From positions 1-45,151 of the forward strand of contig DEXV01000007.1 in NCBI GenBank assembly GCA_002364325.1: DNA of 45,151 nt, read 5' to 3'. Positions 17,585 through 27,407 of the stretch are shown here, one piece after another. Position 1 is the stretch's first letter. Each line of letters opens with the position of its first letter. Position numbers and translations under genes: made by a program. The notes beneath the pieces were generated by a model. It saw only the letters and a program-made list of their open reading frames with translations. It was not told the origin of the DNA and did not search any database. The stretch is from Gillisia sp. UBA3175 (lineage in GTDB: Bacteria; Bacteroidota; Bacteroidia; Flavobacteriales; Flavobacteriaceae).

Positions 17585-17856
17585 ATCCATAGCCTTTTAC
17601 AATTACTAACAGGAATAATTAGTTTTTGAGTTGCTAAATAATCCATATTTTGATCCAGCGAGCAAAAAACTAGAGATCGAAAAAAGGCAGTATTTGCAAT
17701 GGCTAAAAATCAGGGATCTAGAAAAAGCACGAATGCCAACAACGCAACGCTTAAATTAAAATAACAGCAAATCGAGTAAAAATTGATATTTTAGAGACTA
17801 ATTATTAAACTAATTACTCCAACAATTACGAGTCTCAATTTTGAGCCAACCAAATA
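17585..17856. repeat. 272-bp region with repeat copy and inverted repeat upstream of chrA
   Basis: It contains the repeat core GATATTTTAGAGAC (17785-17798). About 30 bp later GAGTCTCAATTTTGAGCC (about 17831-17848) is a partial reverse complement of the GAGT...AAAATTG...GAGAC sequence at 17774-17798, so the two form imperfect arms like the ends of a tiny element. A short open frame at 17631-17759 (42 codons from a TTG, ending TTQRLN) is not a recognised gene. Confidence 0.4.
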
Positions 17857-19167
17857 ATGGATAAACCTACTTTTAAAGAAGCTTTAAAATTTTGGACAAA
17901 ACTTGGCTTCATAAGTTTCGGTGGTCCTGCGGGACAAATTGCTATAATGCACGAATTTCTAGTTGATAAAAAGAAATGGATTAGCGAAAGTAAATTTCTG
18001 CACGCATTAAACTACTGCATGATCTTACCTGGTCCAGAAGCACAACAGTTAGCTGCTTATATTGGTTGGTTGTTGCACGGGACGCGTGGCGGATTGGCAG
18101 CAGGTATTTTATTCGTACTTCCATCTATGTTCATACTTCTTGGATTAAGTATAATATATGTGTCCTTTGGTAACATTCCTTGGATTTATGCAATGTTCAA
18201 CGGATTAAAACCAGCGGTAATAGCCATAGTAATTCTCGCCCTTATAAAAATTGGCAAAAAATCTCTCATTGGTTATTTTCATTATTTTGTAGCTATTGCA
18301 GCATTTATTTTTATCTTTTTTTTTAATATTCCATTTCCTTTAATTATAGTCGGCGCTATTTCTATTTCAGCTTTAACAAGACAATTTTTTCCAATTTTTT
18401 TTGCGGCAAGCCAAAATAATATAGCAGAACGCGCAACTGATGAAAAAGCGTATTATATCAATAAAAATACCGTTATCCCACATACCAGATTCAAGCTTCT
18501 TCGATTGATTAGGCAAATAGGATTAGGGATTTTCCTTTGGATTGTTCCTCTTATTGGATTTTACTTTTTGACAAGCGACTTTGAGTTTTGGAGAACATTT
18601 TCTGTATTCTTTACCAAAGCCGCTTTCGTTACTTTTGGTGGTGCTTACGCCGTATTGCCTTATGTTGCACAGGTAAGTGTAGAAAAATTAAATTGGCTCA
18701 GCCAACTTCAAATGATAGACGGACTTGCGCTCGGAGAAACCACCCCTGGGCCTTTAATTATGGTATTGGTTTTTGTTGGTTTTATGGCGGGACACAATCA
18801 TTTCGGAAATTCTATTGCAATGGGGACTCTTGGACTTGTTACAACCACTTTTTACACTTTTCTCCCTTGTTTTCTTTTCATATTTGCAGGAGCACCATTA
18901 ATTGAACGAACCCAAGGAAACAAAAAAGTAAAGGAAATATTAGCACTGGTAACCGCAGCTGTTGTAGGTGTTATTCTCAATCTGACCATTTATTTGGGTA
19001 AAGCAGTTATTTTCCCGAAGGAATTAACATTAGCAGAATTGGATTATATTTCACTTATTTGGATAATAGTTTCGTTTGTTGCAATGTATCGTTTTAAAAT
19101 AAATATGATTACTTGGATTGGAATAAGTGCTTTATTCGGACTTGTTCATTATCTAACAATTCCTTGA
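17857..19167 (+). CDS. chrA: ChrA chromate efflux transporter
   Basis: A 436-residue membrane protein of the long-chain CHR family, with two homologous halves. The first half has FISFGGPAGQIAIMHEFLV (about residues 16-34) and MILPGPEAQQLAAYIGW. The second has FVTFGGAYAVLPYVAQ and LGETTPGPLIMVLVFVGF. It exports chromate from the cytoplasm. It lies downstream of the ars operon but is separated by 272 bp with repeats, so it probably has its own promoter. It extends the local oxyanion-resistance theme. Confidence 0.93.
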   Translation: MDKPTFKEALKFWTKLGFISFGGPAGQIAIMHEFLVDKKKWISESKFLHALNYCMILPGPEAQQLAAYIGWLLHGTRGGLAAGILFVLPSMFILLGLSIIYVSFGNIPWIYAMFNGLKPAVIAIVILALIKIGKKSLIGYFHYFVAIAAFIFIFFFNIPFPLIIVGAISISALTRQFFPIFFAASQNNIAERATDEKAYYINKNTVIPHTRFKLLRLIRQIGLGIFLWIVPLIGFYFLTSDFEFWRTFSVFFTKAAFVTFGGAYAVLPYVAQVSVEKLNWLSQLQMIDGLALGETTPGPLIMVLVFVGFMAGHNHFGNSIAMGTLGLVTTTFYTFLPCFLFIFAGAPLIERTQGNKKVKEILALVTAAVVGVILNLTIYLGKAVIFPKELTLAELDYISLIWIIVSFVAMYRFKINMITWIGISALFGLVHYLTIP

Positions 19168-19366
19168 AGGTAGAAAAAATCAGCACATATTTCCAAATAA
19201 GAAACTCATTGTGATTTGATGCTCCTTGGGATATCAAAATTATTCTGAACACTTTCATCGACCAAAATTCATTTTCTGTCAACATAAATTAAGTCTCTGT
19301 CCTAGCCAATATTTATGATTTCATCAAATAATTACCATTAAGTTAAATTCTTAATTCCCTTACATC

Positions 19367-19800
19367 ATGAAAGCTAGAATTAAAACAGTATCGCTTTTTT
19401 TTCCTTTCTCTTCATAATGTTGGGTTCCTGTGAAAAGGATGAGACATTAGAAGTAAATGAAAATGCAGAATTGCCAGATGATGAACCTAGTTTTAATTTT
19501 TATTATAACTGGAAAATGGTCGTTAACACCTTCGATTCTTATAATGGAATAGAACAGGACAAGGCTTTCATCAATATCTTATTAGGAGAAACCCTTCCAA
19601 ATGGGATTGAAACAACAAACACAACTTATTTTGGTTTGAAGCCATACACAAATGAGCTCAAATTGAAGCTTCAACATTACGGATGGGCTCTCTGGGAAGC
19701 CTATGGGCATTACCCTATTATATGGAAATTTAATTTTAGCCAGACAGAAGAAACCTTTGAACTGGAAGGTTTAGCCAATTTAGGTTCCAGTTGCAAATAA
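19367..19800 (+). pseudogene. lipoprotein gene frameshifted in a poly-T tract (possibly phase-variable)
   Basis: ATG 19367 opens MKARIKTVSLFF and then stops at 19415. The following frame (19417-19800) reads MLGSCEKDETLEVNENAELP and continues to a stop. Adding one T to the run of eight T (19385-19392) joins them into a perfect lipoprotein signal peptide with lipobox LGSC. The mature part, about 120 residues, has an acidic start, an NFYYNWKMVV strand and a C-terminal Cys, and I recognise no family. It could be a true pseudogene, a slipped-strand switch, or a sequencing error in the homopolymer. It precedes the haloperoxidase-like lipoprotein remnant. Confidence 0.7.
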
Positions 19801-19954
19801 TTATGCACGAGAATTTATTGTATTCTATTTGAATCAAATAAAATCGTTAGTCGATCTAAACTTCTCATTTAACTACCTTAATTCAACATATAGCGACAAT
19901 TAAAATTTCCCCTTGTCTTTCATAATATATTTGATTAAATCAAAAATTATAATT

Positions 19955-21346
19955 ATGAAAACAACACTAAAATTTTTTGGAGGATTAATACTTTTATTTG
20001 GTCTGGGATCATGTGAAGTAGATGAAATTATAACCGGAGATTCCGAATTATTAAATACTGCAGAAGCTAAAGCTGTTACAAATTTCAATAACGGTATGAT
20101 AAACTCGTATAGCAATGAGACCGTGCTTAATTGGAATGAACTGTTAAGCAAATCTATAGACAATAGCATTCCACAGCCTGCAGAGGCTAAAATCTATGCA
20201 ATGGTTACCTTAGCTATTCATGATGCCTTAAATAATGTAGTTCCAAAATACGATACTTATGCCTTGGATAATAATGATGTTATTGCCAGTGGCATTACAA
20301 AAAAAAATATCCATTCTATTGCAGATGCTGCAGTCTCAAAAGCAGCAAGAGATATGATGGTTCAACTTTTCCCTGCATCTACTGAAGCTGCTGATAATTT
20401 GTTGAATTCCACCCTTTCGGGTATAGAGAATTCAGAGTTGAAAACCAGGGGTATTGAAATTGGAAGGGATGCTTCGGCTGCCATACTTGCAAAAAGAGCC
20501 AATGATTTTCCTCTTCGTTTTGAAACCTATATTGGCGGTACTGAGCCGGGAGAATTTCAATCTAATTTTATGCCCTGGGTATTAGCTAACCCACCTATTT
20601 GGCCTGCCAATGCGGTTTACGCTCCTAAACTGGGTGATCTTAATCCATTTGGAATCCTTTCTGGGGATCAATTTAGAGATGAAGTTCCAAATCCATTAAA
20701 TTCCAGCGAATATTTAGCAGATTATAATGAAGTAAAATCCCTTGGCTGCACCGCTTGTCCCTTAAGAACTGAATAACAAACCGAAATTGGTGCCTTTTGG
20801 ATAGAAAATAATGCAAGTTCTATGAACAGAATGGCTAGAACATTAATAAATGAGAGAAAGCTAGATGGTTGGGAGGCTGCAAGGCTTGTAGGTCTTGTAC
20901 AAATGGCTATAATGGATGCTTATATTGCATCGTTTGAAGGAAAAGACCATTTCCAATTCTGGAGACCGATTTCAGCTATAAGAGCCGGGGAATCTGATGG
21001 AATAGATGCTACAATTGGGGATGCCTCTTGGACGCCTAACTTTAGAACCCCACCAACACCAGAATTCCCATCAACTCACGCCTATAGCGGAGGGGCTGCT
21101 GCAGCCATTTTTAAATCCTATTTCCGAAGTGATGTTATTAATATGAATGTCATTAGCCCATATCAGATACCACCAATGGAGCGTCATGTTAAAAACTTCT
21201 CTCAAATGTCTCATGAAAATGCTTTGTCAAGAATTTACATAGGATATCATTTTAGACAAGCTATTGAAGTTGGTGAAAGGCAGGGAAAAGAACTTGGAAA
21301 ATATGTTTTCGAAAACAATTTGAAGGAGCTTCATAAAACACTCTAA
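19955..21346 (+). pseudogene. vanadium haloperoxidase/PAP2-like lipoprotein with an in-frame stop
   Basis: One reading frame interrupted by TAA at 20774-20776. Before it is a lipoprotein signal (LLFGLGSC, start ATG 19955) and an alpha-helical part of about 270 residues; after it the same frame continues for another 190 residues. The downstream part keeps the active site: KDHFQFWRP (K-x6-RP), PSTHAYSGG in place of PSGH, and SRIYIGYHFRQA with the axial His. The usual Asp after that His is Ala here. The stop lies between LRTE and QTEIGAFW and probably replaced CAA or GAA. Both halves are otherwise well preserved, so the loss is recent. Family identity is firm; function is likely lost unless the stop is read through. 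Confidence 0.82.
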
Positions 21347-21368
21347 TTCTATAGAACATTTTTAGGTT

Positions 21369-21402
21369 AGTCCGGTTCTTAAAAGACCGGACTATTTTTT
21401 TT
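21369..21402 (+). terminator. rho-independent terminator
   Basis: A perfect 8-bp stem AGTCCGGT/ACCGGACT with a short loop (21369-21393), followed by a run of eight T. It closes the transcript of the haloperoxidase-like gene. Confidence 0.9.
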
Positions 21403-21740
21403 GGGATTTATCCAATTTAAAAAAATAAATATTTATAATACTCTGATAATTTGATATTATTCATTACATATGTGAAATCACAGTATTTTGTATTTCTGGG
21501 AGTCAGCTTTCGATAGACATCAGTAAAATATAATGGAGGGATAAAGGTTTTATTTCTGTAGATAGATAGAACATTTTAATAGACTAATTAGAAGAATTTT
21601 AATTCTAATCTCATTATTTTTTTTGAAAAATGAATTAGCTATTGATGAAGGTTTTTAGAACTGAAAATATTTGTTTTATAATTCTGAATTTAGATTGATT
21701 TTTAACTAATAAGGAAGAATAATCATAAGTTGATTGAATT
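21403..21740. other. 338-bp AT-rich region with no gene seen
   Basis: It separates the terminator of a plus-strand transcript from the 3' end of a minus-strand operon. No open frame of note and no strong hairpin were found. Confidence 0.5.
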
Positions 21741-22472
21741 TTACTTTTCCTCTTCCAGGAAATTAGTCCCGTAAGGTGATAGTTTTTTAAATACATCGGG
21801 ATAGCTTCGGCCAATTGGGATTTCTACTTTGCCAATTTCAATATCATTTTTGGTAAAAGCAGTAATTTTATTTAGGGCAACAATAAAGGACCGGTGAATG
21901 CGCATAAAAAGGTGCTGTGGCAACATATTTTCCATATTTCCAATTGGGAGTTTTATTTTTAAATCTATATCATTCTCTCTATGAATAATGATATAGTCTT
22001 TAAAGCTTTCGATATATAAAATATTATCGACGAAAACTTTAACCATTTTCCTATCTGCCCGAAAATATAAAAACCCATGATCCAGATCCTTAACTATCGT
22101 TTCCAAGGTGTGGGTCTGACAGTATTTATTCACTGCCTTAAGAAATCTTTCGAAAGAAAAAGGTTTCAGTAAATAGTCAATAGCATCTAGATCGAAAGCC
22201 TCAATTGCAAAATCTTTATGCGCTGTTGTAAATATTACTTTTGGTGGAGAGTGAAGGGTTTTAATCAAATCGGTACCAATTAGTTTGGGCATATGGATAT
22301 CCAAGAACATCAAGTCTATTCTCTCTGTGTTTAATACAGTGATCGCCTCAAAAGCATTTTTGCAAGTATTCGCTATTTTTAATTGAGGGACACATTCTAT
22401 ATAGATCTCCAGAACTTTAATGGCTGGCGGCTCATCATCTACAATTATACATTTTGTTGCGTTGTTATCCAT
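21741..22472 (-). CDS. LytTR-family response regulator
   Basis: A 243-residue two-domain regulator. The receiver domain (residues 5-120) has the acidic pair D12/D13, the phosphorylated D58 in LMFLDIHMPK, TTAH at 82-85 and the K of DYLLKPFSFERF. The C-terminal LytTR DNA-binding domain (about 135-240) includes LYFRADRKMVKVFVDNILYI and MRIHRSFIVALNKI. It is encoded one base after the kinase gene on the same strand, so the pair forms one two-component system. Target genes cannot be named; LytTR sites were not recognised nearby. Confidence 0.93.
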   Translation of the reverse strand: MDNNATKCIIVDDEPPAIKVLEIYIECVPQLKIANTCKNAFEAITVLNTERIDLMFLDIHMPKLIGTDLIKTLHSPPKVIFTTAHKDFAIEAFDLDAIDYLLKPFSFERFLKAVNKYCQTHTLETIVKDLDHGFLYFRADRKMVKVFVDNILYIESFKDYIIIHRENDIDLKIKLPIGNMENMLPQHLFMRIHRSFIVALNKITAFTKNDIEIGKVEIPIGRSYPDVFKKLSPYGTNFLEEEK

Positions 22473-22473
22473 G

Positions 22474-23541
22474 TTATGTGAGTTGTAATTTTTCTACAAA
22501 TTCTGCTTCTAATTTTTCCAGAGTTACATTTAGATCTACTACAAAAACCTCCTCCATTTTAAGGATTTCGAATTCATAGTTGTCCTTATATAAAAGTTGA
22601 AGTCTTTTCACTACATTTTGCAATCCTATACCACCAGACCTTATTTTAACTTCTTTAGAATGAGTATCATAACTGTTAACCAACTTAAACTTCATTTTAG
22701 ATTCTTCTACAGAAAGATTCAAACTAATCCAACATTGATCTAACTGTCGACTAGTGCCATGTTTAAATGCATTTTCTAAAAATGGGAGTAAAAGTAACGG
22801 CGCGATCTGATACTCTCCAACATTCCCATTAACAGATACGGATATATCAAGACGGTCCCCATATCTCAATTGCTCTAGGGAAATATAATTCTGAAGAAGT
22901 TCTATTTCCTTGCTAAGGGATATTTTAGCCACGTTACTCTCATAAATCATAAAACGTAACAATCCGGATAATTTTAATACAATCTCTGGAGATTTAGGAG
23001 AGAATTCAAGAGTATGAGAATATAGATTATTTAAGGTATTAAATAAAAAATGTGGGTGAAGTTGGGCCTTAAGCAGCTTTAATTCTGCTACTGTTTTTTG
23101 CTGTTCCGCTTCTATGGTTTGTTTTCTTTGAACATACCAGTATTTTAGAAGTTTAATAGAAGCGGCAATTGCCGCTATATGAATAAAAGGCAATACATTT
23201 CTTCCTACAGATAAAGTGGCACCTTGAAGTTGAGGTACATTATTTACAGAAAGCTGTGCTACGATAGTATACGAAGCGCATAAAAAAATAAGAATTATAA
23301 AGCCTAAGAAGAATTGCCAAAATTTCTGTTTGAGTAAGTATCTAGGAACTAGAAAATAGAGCAAGGAATAAACTGTTAATAAATGCCCCGGCAAAAAGAA
23401 AAGAGCATTTATAAAAGATTTTTTAGGATGAATATCTAAACCGAAACCCCAGGCAAAATAGGTCACTACCAATGCCCAAAACAAAAGATGTAAAAAAATT
23501 TTTCTTACTACTTTTAGCCAATATATACTCTTTAATTCCAT
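22474..23541 (-). CDS. LytS-type sensor histidine kinase
   Basis: A histidine kinase of the His_kinase (PF06580) type with about four N-terminal membrane helices (residues 10-140). The H-box is AQLHPHFLFNTLNNLYS, and the ATPase part has LLLLPFLENAFKHG and GIGLQNVVKRL. I start at ATG 23541 (MELKSIYW); an upstream in-frame ATG at 23574 would add eleven residues and is less likely. It is co-transcribed with the LytTR regulator that follows it. Such pairs in Bacteroidota sense envelope or nutrient signals; the signal here is unknown. Confidence 0.9.
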   Translation of the reverse strand: MELKSIYWLKVVRKIFLHLLFWALVVTYFAWGFGLDIHPKKSFINALFFLPGHLLTVYSLLYFLVPRYLLKQKFWQFFLGFIILIFLCASYTIVAQLSVNNVPQLQGATLSVGRNVLPFIHIAAIAASIKLLKYWYVQRKQTIEAEQQKTVAELKLLKAQLHPHFLFNTLNNLYSHTLEFSPKSPEIVLKLSGLLRFMIYESNVAKISLSKEIELLQNYISLEQLRYGDRLDISVSVNGNVGEYQIAPLLLLPFLENAFKHGTSRQLDQCWISLNLSVEESKMKFKLVNSYDTHSKEVKIRSGGIGLQNVVKRLQLLYKDNYEFEILKMEEVFVVDLNVTLEKLEAEFVEKLQLT

Positions 23542-23574
23542 AGTCCAGATATTATTGAAACTATAACAGGGCAT

Positions 23575-24306
23575 TTTTTAGTTGGGAGTAATAGAACTTT
23601 AGAATTATCCGTTAATTTTTAATCACATAATTCTTTAGGGAGGTAAACGAATTCGGTTCAATCAAATATAGATTTAAAAAAAACTATAACACTGTGCTTG
23701 AGGCACTTATTGAAGAAATAAATTTACTATATTAATTTCAAATTTTATAAAATATTTTTTTTTAGATATTCTTATTGTAAAAATTTTTAGCAGATTTATT
23801 TTGCTGTTTCTCTATTAACAAGATATCCCACAAAAAGTTACTACCTATCTTAAAGAATTGAAAATATAGTAGCGGAAGAATTTACTTCTCGTTTATAAAT
23901 GTCCAACCTATAAAAATGGGAAATGCATGATCAAAAGAAATAATAGTTAAGAAAATACACACGCATTACTTAAATTAAGAATTCAGAAAAATTAACCTCT
24001 ATGGAATGAAATGTCCAAAGTTTATAAGTAGGTGCGACAATGAATTTGAATGTCTCACTTTAAAATAGCATAACGATATTTTGTACACCATATAACGTGA
24101 ATACTCAACTTGGAAAATATATGTCAATGACTTATCTGTTCCGTCGATCTAACAAAAGCATGTATTTTTAGAAGCTAAAGCGAGATGCACTAAAGTGTAT
24201 AGTTTAAGCCATTGCAAAATCCATAAAGCATAATCGCATTTTAACACAGTAATTAGATGAGATTCCATAATTATTTCTAACCTGTCTTAAATTTTAAGAT
24301 AAATGA
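23575..24306. other. 732-bp region with no intact gene
   Basis: It lies upstream of the divergent LytS gene and downstream of the minus-strand tetR gene's end. It shows only short open stretches without starts: near 23650-23730 (ending ALIEEINLLY) and near 24160-24230 (FLEAKARCTKVYSLSH, faintly like a Crp/Fnr-type regulator). I do not call genes here. A regulatory RNA is possible but unsupported. Confidence 0.45.
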
Positions 24307-24981
24307 CTAGAATAATAATTTCTCGGCAAAATAATTCAACATTGTTTCTACCTCATCCACATTATTCCCATTAACCGAAATATCTGTAAGCCTTGGAAGG
24401 TGCTTCGCGAAATAAATATGATTGTTGGACATTTCAAAAAGATTAGTGGCTAAAGCGTATGGATATTTAAATTGTGGATTAATTTCCGATATAACATTAG
24501 ACACTGTATTTGCTAAGTTTTTGTAACTGCTAAAAAATCCTTTTGAGTTCTCTTCATCTACATCTTTTGTAAGATAAGCTTTAACACCTTCAGATATAAC
24601 AATATTATGGAGTTTGCTTTCATTAACGTATTCAATACCTGGATTTTCTTTAGAAGCAAAAACAAAGGAATGTATAATGGTTTTAAGTTTCACTCTGGCA
24701 TCGCTTACGTTCATAGTATTTATTTTAATTAAATAACTTACCCACTCCCAATACCAATTAACTAAGAATATCAATAATAAATGTTTGTTTTCAAAATAAC
24801 GATAAATTGAGGCTTCTGTAGAACCAATTCTCTCTGCCAACTTTTTAAACGTAAAAGATTCGAAACCAAATTCATCTATTAAAAGAATACTATGCTGTAT
24901 AATGTTTCTACCAAGTTTAGAGTCTTGCGGATCCTTGAGGTGTAAACCTTCATTTAAAGAAAATCTTATTTGTGTACTCAT
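24307..24981 (-). CDS. TetR/AcrR-family regulator
   Basis: A 224-residue repressor. Residues 25-75 hold the TetR helix-turn-helix: SILLIDEFGFESFTFKKLAER then GSTEASIYRYFENKHLLL, a textbook pattern. The C-terminal ligand domain is all-helical and not assignable. It is transcribed divergently from the SulP-carbonic anhydrase-DUF2490 operon across a 168-bp gap with a 13-bp palindrome, so control of that operon is likely. A TATCTTTG box on its strand (complement of 25047-25054) would start its message. Confidence 0.9.
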   Translation of the reverse strand: MSTQIRFSLNEGLHLKDPQDSKLGRNIIQHSILLIDEFGFESFTFKKLAERIGSTEASIYRYFENKHLLLIFLVNWYWEWVSYLIKINTMNVSDARVKLKTIIHSFVFASKENPGIEYVNESKLHNIVISEGVKAYLTKDVDEENSKGFFSSYKNLANTVSNVISEINPQFKYPYALATNLFEMSNNHIYFAKHLPRLTDISVNGNNVDEVETMLNYFAEKLLF

Positions 24982-25046
24982 TTTTATTTATATTCAGAAA
25001 CCATTCGATTTTTAAACTTTTTCGAATGAAATTTTATTTAAAAATT

Positions 25047-25090
25047 CAAAGATACAAAAGCATGACACTTTTATATAATAGTATTACTAT
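25047..25090. promoter_or_regulatory. divergent control region between tetR and the sulP operon
   Basis: ATAGTA-T-TACTAT (25078-25090) is a perfect 13-bp palindrome. TATCTTTG for the tetR message is the complement of 25047-25054. On the plus strand a TATATTTA box lies near 25107-25114 for the sulP operon. The palindrome overlaps where the -33 region of that promoter should be, as expected for a TetR-type operator. Confidence 0.42.
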
Positions 25091-25149
25091 CATTTTAAAA
25101 AGTATTATTATATTTACCTGAAAAATTTGTAAAATAAATAAAATGGTAT

Positions 25150-26742
25150 ATGAGTAATAATATTTTTTCACATTTAAAAAGCGATATCCCATCAAGTATT
25201 GTGGTGTTCTTTGTGGCTTTACCTTTATGCCTAGGTATTGCATTGGCAAGTGGAGCACCGCTGTTCTCTGGCTTAATTGCTGGAATTGTTGGTGGTATTA
25301 TAGTTGGCGCACTAAGTGGCTCAAAAATTGGGGTAAGTGGCCCGGCAGCAGGATTAGCTGCAATTGTTTTAACAGCCATAGGTACCTTAGGGGGTTATGA
25401 GAATTTTCTTCTAGCGGTAGTATTAGGTGGTATAATTCAGTTAGTCTTTGGATTTCTAAAAGCTGGAATAATCGGATATTATTTTCCTTCTTCCGTTATT
25501 AAAGGAATGCTTACCGGAATAGGAATTATTATCATACTTAAACAAATACCTCACTTTTTTGGCTACGATGCAGATCCATCAGGTGATTTTGCCTTCTTCC
25601 AAGTAGATGGAGAAAACACCTTTTCGGAAATATTTAAAGTTGCTAATTATATTCGACCGGGATCTGCAATTATTGGTGTCATAGCTTTAGCAATATTATT
25701 ATTATGGGATAAGGTATTATCAAAAAAATCTAAAATTTTTCAAATAATCCAAGGACCCTTAGTTGCTGTAGCGGTAGGAATTATTTTCTTTTTAATAAGT
25801 CAATCTAATGATGCATTCGCAATTACTCGATCTCATTTGGTTAGCGTACCCGTACCTGATGATGTTTCCTCATTCTTAGGTCAATTTAGTTTTCCTAATT
25901 TCGGAGCCATTAGTAATACTGAAGTATGGATTGTTGCATTTACCATTGCTCTAGTTGCAAGTTTAGAAACTTTACTATGCGTTGAAGCCACAGATAAATT
26001 AGATCCTCATAAAAATGTAACTCCCACAAACAGAGAATTACTAGCACAAGGTACCGGTAACATTATTTCTGGAATGATTGGCGGTTTACCAATTACTCAG
26101 GTAATTGTTAGAAGTTCTGCAAATATACAATCGGGAGGAAGAACAAAATTGTCTGCAATCATACATGGCTTTTTACTCCTTATCTCTGTAATACTAATAC
26201 CGCGTTTATTAAATATGATTCCGCTATCTGTGTTGGCTGCTATTTTACTGATCGTAGGATATAAGTTGGCAAAACCGGGATTATTCAAAAAAATGTACGA
26301 TCTAGGTTGGAAACAGTCTATACCTTTTACTGTAACGGTCCTAGGGATTGTATTTATTGATCTACTATACGGAATAGGACTTGGTTTAGCAGTAGGGATT
26401 GTAGTTATTTTAATAAAAAGTTACCAAAACTCACACTTTTTACACATAGAAGGAGAAAATGGGGTAAACGGATTAATAAAAATGACCTTAGCAGAAGAAG
26501 TAACTTTCTTTAATAAAGGCGCAATTCTGAAGGAGCTGGAAGGCTTGCCTAAAAACTCCAACCTAGAATTAGATGTTAGAAAAACCAGGTATTTAGATAA
26601 TGATATAATAGAAATTTTAGAGGACTTTGCTTTTAAGGCTAAAGAAAGGAATATTAACATCAAATTAATTTCAGAGCGAGGTATTGTTGAAAACCCTCCC
26701 AGCTACATCCAGTTTTTCAAATTAGGACCAAAATCAGCATAA
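25150..26742 (+). CDS. SulP-family anion transporter with STAS domain (probable bicarbonate uptake)
   Basis: A 530-residue SLC26/SulP protein. About twelve helices carry IVVFFVALPLCLGIALASG near the start and the SKIGVSGPAAGLAAI loop near residues 58-72. The cytoplasmic STAS domain fills about 430-525 (LELDVRKTRYLDND in its core). SulP members move sulfate, bicarbonate or C4-dicarboxylates. The gene for a beta-carbonic anhydrase 25 bp downstream points to bicarbonate, as in BicA-like pairs. It heads an operon of three and faces a TetR regulator. Confidence 0.93.
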   Translation: MSNNIFSHLKSDIPSSIVVFFVALPLCLGIALASGAPLFSGLIAGIVGGIIVGALSGSKIGVSGPAAGLAAIVLTAIGTLGGYENFLLAVVLGGIIQLVFGFLKAGIIGYYFPSSVIKGMLTGIGIIIILKQIPHFFGYDADPSGDFAFFQVDGENTFSEIFKVANYIRPGSAIIGVIALAILLLWDKVLSKKSKIFQIIQGPLVAVAVGIIFFLISQSNDAFAITRSHLVSVPVPDDVSSFLGQFSFPNFGAISNTEVWIVAFTIALVASLETLLCVEATDKLDPHKNVTPTNRELLAQGTGNIISGMIGGLPITQVIVRSSANIQSGGRTKLSAIIHGFLLLISVILIPRLLNMIPLSVLAAILLIVGYKLAKPGLFKKMYDLGWKQSIPFTVTVLGIVFIDLLYGIGLGLAVGIVVILIKSYQNSHFLHIEGENGVNGLIKMTLAEEVTFFNKGAILKELEGLPKNSNLELDVRKTRYLDNDIIEILEDFAFKAKERNINIKLISERGIVENPPSYIQFFKLGPKSA

Positions 26743-26767
26743 ATTAATTAAAGTAAAAAAATAAATT

Positions 26768-27397
26768 ATGAAAGCACATACAAAAGAGACTCAAGCTACA
26801 ATGACGCCAGAGAAGGCATTAGATTTCTTAAGAGAAGGGAATATTAGATTCCAAAATAATTTAAAAGCCAATAGGAATCTATTAGAGCAGGTAAATGATA
26901 CCAGCGATGGGCAATTTCCTTTTGCTACTATTTTAAGTTGCATAGACTCAAGAGTTTCAGCCGAATTGGTTTTTGATCAAGGACTTGGTGATATTTTTAG
27001 TGTTCGAATAGCAGGTAATTTTATAAACGAGGATATTCTGGGAAGTATGGAATTTGCTTGCAAACTGGCTGGCACTAAACTAATAGTGGTTTTAGGACAT
27101 ACAGCTTGTGGTGCAGTAAAAGGCGCCTGTGACGATGCTAAACTTGGAAATTTAACAAGTATGCTAGCAAAAATAAAACCTGCAGTTAAAGCAGTTAAAG
27201 AGCCCCAAGATGCCAATTTACGCAACTCTTCTAATTCAGAGTTTGTAGACAATGTTTCAGCAAAAAACGTTCAACTTTCAATTGATAGAATTATGAAAGA
27301 AAGTGATGTGCTAGCAGAAATGCAAAGAAATGGGGAGATTAAAATTGTAGGTGCGATGTATGATATTAATACAGGTGCAGTTGATTTTTATGAATAG
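26768..27397 (+). CDS. beta-class carbonic anhydrase
   Basis: A 209-residue zinc enzyme interconverting CO2 and bicarbonate. Zinc ligands and partners are visible: C58-I-D60-S-R62, H111 and C114 (VVLGHTACGAVKGA). There is no signal peptide, so it is cytoplasmic. Its gene is second in the sulP operon, 25 bp after the transporter and 10 bp before the DUF2490 gene. Imported bicarbonate would be its substrate, feeding carboxylases or pH balance. Confidence 0.95.
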   Translation: MKAHTKETQATMTPEKALDFLREGNIRFQNNLKANRNLLEQVNDTSDGQFPFATILSCIDSRVSAELVFDQGLGDIFSVRIAGNFINEDILGSMEFACKLAGTKLIVVLGHTACGAVKGACDDAKLGNLTSMLAKIKPAVKAVKEPQDANLRNSSNSEFVDNVSAKNVQLSIDRIMKESDVLAEMQRNGEIKIVGAMYDINTGAVDFYE

Positions 27398-27407
27398 ATA
27401 AAAAATA

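Noticed and set aside
17631..17759. 42-codon frame before chrA
   Set aside because: Only a TTG start, no ribosome site, no recognised family, and it overlaps the repeat region.
24160..24235. Open stretch FLEAKARCTKVYSLSH resembling a Crp/Fnr-type sensor strand
   Set aside because: Only about 25 codons, no start, stops on both sides and no DNA-binding part nearby. The likeness is too weak.
25143..25157. Tiny upstream frame (MVYE) overlapping the sulP start
   Set aside because: Four codons only. Such overlaps occur by chance in AT-rich sequence, and there is no sign of attenuation.
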